Shown in pieces: positions 30,524-36,254 of a stretch of DNA of 36,254 nt. Origin of the DNA: Gammaproteobacteria bacterium (GTDB lineage Bacteria > Pseudomonadota > Gammaproteobacteria > Steroidobacterales > Steroidobacteraceae); the NCBI GenBank assembly GCA_005878095.1, contig VBNH01000065.1, positions 1-36,254 of the forward strand, read 5' to 3'. Position numbers and translations under genes: made by a program. Every line of letters starts with the position of its first letter. The stretch's first letter is position 1. The notes below the pieces were generated by a model that was not told where the DNA came from, did no database searches, and saw only the letters and a list, made by a program, of their open reading frames with translations.

Positions 30524-32004
30524 GCGTCGAGATCCTGGTCAACATCGCGCCGCGCGAAACCCGCGCCGCCATACTCGAGAACGGCGTGGTGCAGGAGATT
30601 CACATCGAGCGCGCCAGCCGCCGCGGACTGGTGAGCAACCTGTACAAAGGGCGGGTGTCGCGCGTGCTGCCCGGCATGCAGGCGGCGTTCGTGGAAATTG
30701 GCCTGGAGCGCACCGCGTTCCTGCACGCTGCCGACATCGCCGGCGCGCCTTCCGAGGACAACGGCGTGAGTGCGCCGCTGGCGAGCCCGCCGGCGGTGGA
30801 GGATATCCGGCGGCTGGTGAACTGCGGCGACGACATCCTGGTGCAGGTGATCAAGGACCCCATCGGCACCAAGGGTGCGCGGCTCACCACCTTCATTGCC
30901 CTGCCGTCGCGCTATCTGGTGTACCTGCCGCGCGGTGAGTCGATCGGGGTGTCGGCGCGCATCGAGGACGAGGCCGAACGCACGCGACTGAAGACGGTGC
31001 TGGCGCAGCTGTTGACCCCCGGCGCGAGCGGCGGTTACATCGTGCGCACGGCCGCGCAGGGGGCCTCTGCCGAGGCCCTGCGCGAGGACATGGCCTATCT
31101 CGCCAAGCTGTGGGATCACGTGCGCGCGCGTGCCGGCGAGGTGCCTCCCGGCTCGGTGGTACACGAGGACCTGCCCCTGTGCCTGCGGGTGCTGCGCGAT
31201 GAGCTCGGCCGCGGCGTGAGCCGCGTGCTGGTCGATTCGCCGCGCGAGCACGAGCGTATGCAGCAGTTCGCCGCCGCCTTCATGCCCGGGGCGGCGCCGC
31301 TCATCGAACTGTACGCCGGCGCGCGGCCGATACTCGACCTCAACGGCGTCGAGGAGGAGATCGCCAAGGCGCTCGATCGCAAGGTGCCGCTGAAGTCCGG
31401 CGGCCACCTGGTGATCGACCAGACCGAAGCGATGACCACCATCGACGTGAACACCGGCGCCTATGTGGGTCATCGCAATCTCGAGGAGACCATCTTCCGC
31501 ACCAACCTCGAGGCGGCGGTGAGCATCGCGCGGCAACTGCGGCTGCGCAATCTCGGCGGCATCATCATCATCGACTTCATCGACATGCGCGATGAGCCGC
31601 ACCGCCGCGCGGTGCTCAGCGCCCTCGAGCGGGCGCTGGCCGCGGATCGCGCCCAGACCCACATCGTGAGCCTCTCGCCGCTCGGGCTCGTGGAAATGAC
31701 CCGCAAGCGCACCCGCGAGAGCCTGGAACATCTGCTGTGTCAGCCGTGTCCAAGCTGCTCGGGGCGCGGTTTCATCCGCACGCCGGAAACGGTGTGCAAC
31801 GAGATTTTTCGGGAAATTGTGCGACAGAGCCGACAGTTTGCCAGTCGTGAGCTGCTGATACTCGCTCACCAGGACGTCGTGGATCGCCTTCTGGACGAGG
31901 AGTCGGCTACCCTCGGGGAGCTCGAGGCGCAGGTCGGTCGTCCGATCCGCCTGCAGGTCGAGGCCCTCTACGGCGTCGATCACTACGACGTCGTACTCGT
32001 CTGA
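30520..32004 (+). CDS. rng: Ribonuclease G
   Basis: RNase G is an endonuclease of the RNase E/G family that matures 16S rRNA and decays some mRNAs. The 494-residue protein (E. coli 489) has an N-terminal S1-type domain, the Mg ligands Asp309 (TTIDVNTG) and Asp352 (IIIIDFIDM), matching Asp304 and Asp347, and the Cys cluster CQPCPSC (407-413) corresponding to the zinc link. It lacks the long C-terminal scaffold of RNase E. It is translationally coupled to maf and followed by yhdP after 10 bases. Confidence 0.96.
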   Translation: MSVEILVNIAPRETRAAILENGVVQEIHIERASRRGLVSNLYKGRVSRVLPGMQAAFVEIGLERTAFLHAADIAGAPSEDNGVSAPLASPPAVEDIRRLVNCGDDILVQVIKDPIGTKGARLTTFIALPSRYLVYLPRGESIGVSARIEDEAERTRLKTVLAQLLTPGASGGYIVRTAAQGASAEALREDMAYLAKLWDHVRARAGEVPPGSVVHEDLPLCLRVLRDELGRGVSRVLVDSPREHERMQQFAAAFMPGAAPLIELYAGARPILDLNGVEEEIAKALDRKVPLKSGGHLVIDQTEAMTTIDVNTGAYVGHRNLEETIFRTNLEAAVSIARQLRLRNLGGIIIIDFIDMRDEPHRRAVLSALERALAADRAQTHIVSLSPLGLVEMTRKRTRESLEHLLCQPCPSCSGRGFIRTPETVCNEIFREIVRQSRQFASRELLILAHQDVVDRLLDEESATLGELEAQVGRPIRLQVEALYGVDHYDVVLV

Positions 32005-32014
32005 GGCATCAAGA

Positions 32015-35000
32015 GTGCGTGTAACGCCAGCAGAGCCCGCTGCCGGGCCGGTTGCCCCTGCCGCCGCAGGCGCTGCGTGCCCGGCGCGCGCCGGGCTGCG
32101 CTGGGCGGCCTGGGTGCTCGGCGGCGCCACCATCCTGGGCGCGGTGGTGTTGAGCGCCTGGGAGCTGGCCGCGGCGCGCGTGCCGCAACACCGCGCCGCG
32201 CTCGAGGAGTTGATCCGCCAGCAGACCGGACTCAGCGTGAGCTTCAGCCAGCTCGGCGTGCGCTGGGGCTGGTACGGTCCTGAAGCCGTGTTTCACAGTG
32301 TCGCGCTCGGCGAGCCCGGCGGCCGCGGGGCGCTGCTGCGTGCGCCGCAGCTCATCGTGGGTCTGGACGCCTGGCGCATGGTGCGCAGCGGCCGGCTGGA
32401 GGCCGGGCGCATCACGCTGGTGAATCCCGACATCGATCTCGGGGCCGGCGCAGGTCTGGCCGGCGCGCGTGCCGGCGGCGCCGGGCACGAGCCGGTGCCG
32501 AGCGCCGGCGCACGGTTGTTGTCGCGCTGGCGGGACGGACGGATCGACATCCAGGGTGGCACGCTGCGCTGGCCCCGCGCCGGGGCACCGTCCCCCCTCA
32601 CCCTGAGCGTCAGGCACGCACAGCTGCGGCGCCTGGCTTCGGCGTGGACTGCGGACGCGCTGGTGCTGCTGCCGGCAAGTCTCGGTGCCAGCGCGCACCT
32701 CGCGCTGCAGATGACGGGCGATCCTGCACGACCGGCCGGCTTGACCGGCACCCTCAGTTTCGAAGGCCGCATGCTCGAATTCGCCGGCTGGCGGGCGCTC
32801 GTCGAATATCCGCCCTTGCAGCGCTACCTGCCGCAAGCGGGCCGGGGCAACCTCGAGCTGCACACCGAGTTCGCGCAGGGAAGCATCCTCGGCGCCGATG
32901 GCACGGTGCTGGCGCAGGCGCTCGAGTGGAGAGCGCCGCTCGCGGCCGCCGCGGCGCTCACCGTCGAGCGGCTGAGCGGTGCGTGGCGGCTTGCGCGGCT
33001 CGGCGGGCATTGGCGCTTCGAGGCGCACGCGCTCGAGATCGGCGCGCCCGCATCCGCGCCCACGACCCTGAGCGTCGACGCCGCCACCGACGCCGCCTGG
33101 GCGCGCGGCACGTTGCAATCCGCGCCCCTTCCCGTGGTCGCCGCCATCGCGCGCTGGTATGCCCCGCAGCTGCCGCTGGCGCAGGTGGCCTTGAGCGGCG
33201 CGGTGCGCGAGCTGACGTTCGACTGGAACGCGCGCCGCCCCGGGGGAGTACGTCTGCGAACTTCCGCACAACTGGAAAACCTCACGCTCGCAACGCCCGC
33301 GCGCGACATGGTGCTCACCGGACTGACCGGGCACGTAGCGGGAGCCGACGCGCGGCTGGTGGCCGACCTACAGGCGCACGCGGCGCAGCTCACCCTGGCG
33401 CGCGAGCAGCGCGTCTCGCTCGACAATCTTGCGATCGCCGCGCGCCTCGCCATCGCCGCCGACGGCGGCGGCTGGCAGGTCAGCACCGATGACCTCGAGG
33501 TGCGGCGCGCGCAGCTGAGTGTTACCGCCAGCGGCGCGATCGGCGCCGCGGGCGCCGGCCGGCAGCCGCAGATCAACGCGCACGTCGCTGTCAAGGACGC
33601 CGACGTGGCGTTGCTCGCCCGGCTGCTGGGTGCGCGCGCGCTGGCCGCGTTCGGCGCCCCCGCCGCGCAGCTCACCGCCGGACGCATCGCGAGCGCGGAT
33701 CTCGAGTGGCGCGGTCCGCTCGCTGCGGCACAACCGCCCTGGACTCCTGGCGGGACCGGGTTCCGGGGCGCTGTGGGGCTGCGCGACGCGACCCTGGCCG
33801 GATCAGATCCCTGGCCCGATACGCAGCATCTCGATGCGCGCATCGAGTGGCACGGCCCGAGCATGCATGCGGCGATCGACGGCGGGCAGGTCGGGACGTT
33901 CCAACTGGTCGCGGCGAGTGCCGAGTGGGACGCGCGCGGTCGCGCCATGCATCTCGCCGGGCGCGTCACCGGCAGCGCGCAGCAGGCGCTGGCCTGGCTG
34001 CGTCAACACCCGCAGCTCAGCGCCTACGCCTCCGGGCTGCAGGATGTCGATCTGCGCGGTGACACGCTGCTCGATGTCGACATGCTGGTGCGCCAGCCGC
34101 GCGAACGTACGCGCGTCACGGCGGTGCTCGATGGCGCGCAGCTGCGTGCAGTGGCGGGTTTGCCGCCGATCGATGCGCTGCGCGGCACGCTCGCCTTTAC
34201 GGCCGGCCACCTGCAGCCCTCGACCCTGACCGGGCAGTGGCTGGGCGGCCCGGTCAGCCTCGGCGTCGCGGAGCGGCGCGAGACCGGCGTCACCGCACTG
34301 GCGATTTTCGGGCGCGGGCTGGTGGACGTGCGGCAGGCGCTGCTGGCGGCCGGAGCGAGCGACGATGCCCAGCTCGCGGGCAATGCCGAATGGAGCGCGC
34401 TGCTCACGTTCCTGCCGGCGACGGATGCCGGTGGTCCGCGCTGGCGAGTACGCGCCGATTCGAACCTGATCGGCGTCGCGAGCGGCCTGCCCGAGCCCTT
34501 TGGCAAGGCCCCGGGCGCGCTGCTGCCGCTGCACGTCGAGGTACAGGCCGGTGCCGACGCCGGGCAGTTGCGCCTGAGCCTCGGCGATCGGCTGCACGCC
34601 TGGGCGGCGCTCAGCCGCAGCGGTGAGCTGTGGCGCATCGAGCGCGGCACGGTACGTCTGGCGTCCACGGCCCCGACGCCGCCCGCGGAGCCGGGGTTGT
34701 TGCTGGAAGGTCGCATCAGCCGCCTCGACCTGCCGGCGTATCTGGCTCTGTGGCGGCAGATCGGCCGGGATGCGGCGCTGCCTGCGCTGCGCGCGCGGCT
34801 GACGACCTCCCAGCTCATCGTCGGCGAGCGCAGCTACCCGGAGGTGAGCCTCGCGGCGCAGGCCAGCCGCGCGGGCGGACAGCTGCAGCTGCAGTCCGCG
34901 GACTTCTCCGGCACGGTGCGCTGGCCGGCGGCGGTGAGCGGTGCGCATCCGGCGCTGGTGCAGCTCGCCAGGCTCAACCTGGCGCAACCCGGCGACGCCG

Positions 35001-35785
35001 CACTCGGGGCAGGAATGCTGGCGGCACTCGCGCCTGCCGCGCAACTCTCCATCGATGCTCTGCAGTGGCAGGGCCATCCCATCGGCAGGTTCGACGCGCT
35101 GCTCGCAGCCCAGGCGGACGCGCTCGAGGTGAGCGAGTTGCACCTGGCCGGCGACAACGAGGACACGCGCGGCACGCTGCAGTGCCGGGATGGCGTGTGC
35201 CGCCTGCAGTTCAGCCTCGACAGCCGCAATGCCGCGGCTACGCTGTCCGCCTTCGGCTTCAGGCCGGAGCTCGACGCGAGCCACGGGCGGCTGCAGGGTG
35301 AGTTGCAATGGCCGCAGCAGGCGCCCACCTCCCTTGCAACCCTCGACGGACGCCTCCACATGCAGCTCGAGCAGGGTGTCACGCGCGCGGGGGCGCCTTC
35401 CGCGGGCGTTCCTTTCGCGCTGCTGGCCGTGCCGGCGCTGACCAAAGGAATGAGTCCCGGGCTGAGCTTCTCGAGCCTGACGGCGGACTTCGTGCTGCAC
35501 GACGGGCAGGCGACGACCTCTGACCTGCACTTCGACGGTGACGCGGAGATCCTGGTGCGCGGGCGCACCGGCCTGCTCGCGCAGGACTACGATGAGCAGG
35601 CGTGGATCCTGCGTGGCGAGGAGCGTCTGCCGGCCGCCCTGCGCCGCCTCGGCCCGACGCCCAAGGTTGCGGCGGTGTGGCTGTCGCTGCGCGAGTTGTT
35701 CAACGGCTCGGCCGCGGATCGCTCGCGTGCCGCGCTGCGTTTGCGCGGCACCTGGGTTGAGCCGATCGTGACCCCTGCGGAATGA
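32015..35785 (+). CDS. yhdP: YhdP family AsmA-like envelope protein
   Basis: YhdP is a large AsmA-like protein anchored in the inner membrane. With TamB and YdbH it moves phospholipids to the outer membrane and affects cyclic enterobacterial common antigen effects. The 1256-residue protein has one N-terminal helix (about residues 28-50, WAAWVLGGATILGAVVLSAW), a long repetitive beta-rich region (DUF3971 type) and a C-terminal AsmA-like segment (GVPFALLAVPALTKGMSPGLSFSSLTADFVL). It starts with GTG at 32015. A nitrilase-family gene follows by 8 bases with a GAGGTGA ribosome site inside the junction. Confidence 0.92.
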   Translation: MRVTPAEPAAGPVAPAAAGAACPARAGLRWAAWVLGGATILGAVVLSAWELAAARVPQHRAALEELIRQQTGLSVSFSQLGVRWGWYGPEAVFHSVALGEPGGRGALLRAPQLIVGLDAWRMVRSGRLEAGRITLVNPDIDLGAGAGLAGARAGGAGHEPVPSAGARLLSRWRDGRIDIQGGTLRWPRAGAPSPLTLSVRHAQLRRLASAWTADALVLLPASLGASAHLALQMTGDPARPAGLTGTLSFEGRMLEFAGWRALVEYPPLQRYLPQAGRGNLELHTEFAQGSILGADGTVLAQALEWRAPLAAAAALTVERLSGAWRLARLGGHWRFEAHALEIGAPASAPTTLSVDAATDAAWARGTLQSAPLPVVAAIARWYAPQLPLAQVALSGAVRELTFDWNARRPGGVRLRTSAQLENLTLATPARDMVLTGLTGHVAGADARLVADLQAHAAQLTLAREQRVSLDNLAIAARLAIAADGGGWQVSTDDLEVRRAQLSVTASGAIGAAGAGRQPQINAHVAVKDADVALLARLLGARALAAFGAPAAQLTAGRIASADLEWRGPLAAAQPPWTPGGTGFRGAVGLRDATLAGSDPWPDTQHLDARIEWHGPSMHAAIDGGQVGTFQLVAASAEWDARGRAMHLAGRVTGSAQQALAWLRQHPQLSAYASGLQDVDLRGDTLLDVDMLVRQPRERTRVTAVLDGAQLRAVAGLPPIDALRGTLAFTAGHLQPSTLTGQWLGGPVSLGVAERRETGVTALAIFGRGLVDVRQALLAAGASDDAQLAGNAEWSALLTFLPATDAGGPRWRVRADSNLIGVASGLPEPFGKAPGALLPLHVEVQAGADAGQLRLSLGDRLHAWAALSRSGELWRIERGTVRLASTAPTPPAEPGLLLEGRISRLDLPAYLALWRQIGRDAALPALRARLTTSQLIVGERSYPEVSLAAQASRAGGQLQLQSADFSGTVRWPAAVSGAHPALVQLARLNLAQPGDAALGAGMLAALAPAAQLSIDALQWQGHPIGRFDALLAAQADALEVSELHLAGDNEDTRGTLQCRDGVCRLQFSLDSRNAAATLSAFGFRPELDASHGRLQGELQWPQQAPTSLATLDGRLHMQLEQGVTRAGAPSAGVPFALLAVPALTKGMSPGLSFSSLTADFVLHDGQATTSDLHFDGDAEILVRGRTGLLAQDYDEQAWILRGEERLPAALRRLGPTPKVAAVWLSLRELFNGSAADRSRAALRLRGTWVEPIVTPAE

Positions 35786-35793
35786 GGTGACGG

Positions 35794-36254
35794 ATGAAGG
35801 TGGCCGCAATTCAGATGACGTCCGGGCCGGACGTGGCGGCGAACCTGGAGCAGGCGCGCGCGCTGCTCGAGGACGCGGCTGGCCGCGGCGCACGACTCGC
35901 GGCGCTGCCGGAGAATTTCTCCTTCATGGGCCTGAAGGACGCCGACAAGCGCGCCGTGGCGGAAGTGGACGGGAGCGGGGCGGCGCAGGATTTCCTGGCA
36001 GCGAGCGCGCGGCGCCTGCACCTGTGGATTGTGGGCGGCACGATACCGCTGCGCAGCGGTGCCGACGGGCGCGTGGCGGCCGCCTCGCTGGTATACAACA
36101 CCGACGGGCGGCGCGTCGCCCGCTACGACAAGATCCACCTGTTCGATGTCGACATTCCCGGGCGTGCCGAGAGCTACCGGGAGTCGGCGCACGTCGCTCC
36201 CGGCTCGAGTCCCGCGGTAATCGACACGCCGGCAGGGCGGCTCGGGCTGTCGGT
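35794..36254 (+). CDS. Nitrilase-family carbon-nitrogen hydrolase, 5' part
   Basis: The gene starts ATG at 35794 and runs off the window. The visible 153 residues have the nitrilase-family start MKVAAIQMTSGPDVAANL, catalytic Glu40 (LPENFSF) and catalytic Lys113 (YDKIHLFDVD); the catalytic Cys should lie just beyond the end, after GRLGLSV. The sequence resembles Nit1/Nit2 (deaminated glutathione amidase) types, which often follow yhdP and precede tldD in gammaproteobacteria. Confidence 0.9.
   Translation, partial: MKVAAIQMTSGPDVAANLEQARALLEDAAGRGARLAALPENFSFMGLKDADKRAVAEVDGSGAAQDFLAASARRLHLWIVGGTIPLRSGADGRVAAASLVYNTDGRRVARYDKIHLFDVDIPGRAESYRESAHVAPGSSPAVIDTPAGRLGLS

Noticed and set aside
33803-35893. 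A 696-codon minus-strand frame opposite yhdP
   Set aside because: It is antisense to the well-supported yhdP gene, has no domain and has the composition of a GC shadow.

Overview
The window reads as a contiguous piece of a high-GC gammaproteobacterial chromosome. The gene orders alpha ribosomal operon, uvrA/ssb, miaB-ybeZ-ybeY-corC-lnt, leuS-lptE, holA-nadD-rsfS-rlmH and maf-rng-yhdP are each classical gammaproteobacterial neighbourhoods. LptE, Lnt, HolA, YhdP and DegP-type proteases indicate a Gram-negative envelope. I cannot name the genus from sequence alone; a Xanthomonadales, Nevskiales or Steroidobacter-like lineage is a guess from GC content and gene style. I saw no tRNA or rRNA gene, insertion sequence, prophage or CRISPR array.

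Region 1 (1-3455, plus strand) is the end of the spc/alpha operon: secY (3' end), rpmJ, rpsM, rpsK, rpsD, rpoA, rplQ. S11 carries an N-terminal tail and L17 a long Lys/Ala-rich C-terminal tail. A strong two-part hairpin sits between rpsD and rpoA. Region 2 (3478-8563) is accessory: pepQ (minus), a small lipoprotein with its own promoter and terminator, a GNAT acetyltransferase, and a minus-strand ferrous-iron operon, feoA-feoB-small Cys-rich membrane protein. That operon is joined by ATGA overlaps and headed by a Fur-box-like site overlapping its promoter. FeoA has an unusual C-terminal tail made of three tandem 22-residue repeats. Region 3 (8588-13048) holds uvrA and an ornithine-cyclodeaminase-family gene on the minus strand, divergent from ssb.

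Region 4 (13196-23238, plus strand) contains miaB, ybeZ (phoH-like), ybeY, corC, lnt, an htrA/degP-type protease with a lipobox, leuS and lptE, mostly with gaps of 20 bases or less or with overlaps. Region 5 (23326-26929, minus strand) is a metal-handling cassette placed between lptE and holA, which are normally neighbours. It holds a small His/Cys secreted protein resembling DUF2946, a 26-codon leader ORF coupled to an outer-membrane beta-barrel gene, a ZnuA-like binding protein and an ABC permease. No ATPase gene is present in the cassette. Region 6 (27205-36254, plus strand) resumes the core with a holA promoter and leader followed by holA, nadD, rsfS, rlmH, maf, rng, yhdP and the start of a nitrilase-family gene.

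The window is mainly housekeeping: translation, transcription, DNA repair and replication, tRNA modification, and envelope lipoprotein and LPS biogenesis. Two metal-uptake modules (Fe(II), and probably Zn(II)) and a few single genes interrupt it. The most novel-looking parts are the ATPase-less metal cassette with its leader ORF, the FeoA repeat tail, and the predicted (near-)leaderless feoA and miaB transcripts.
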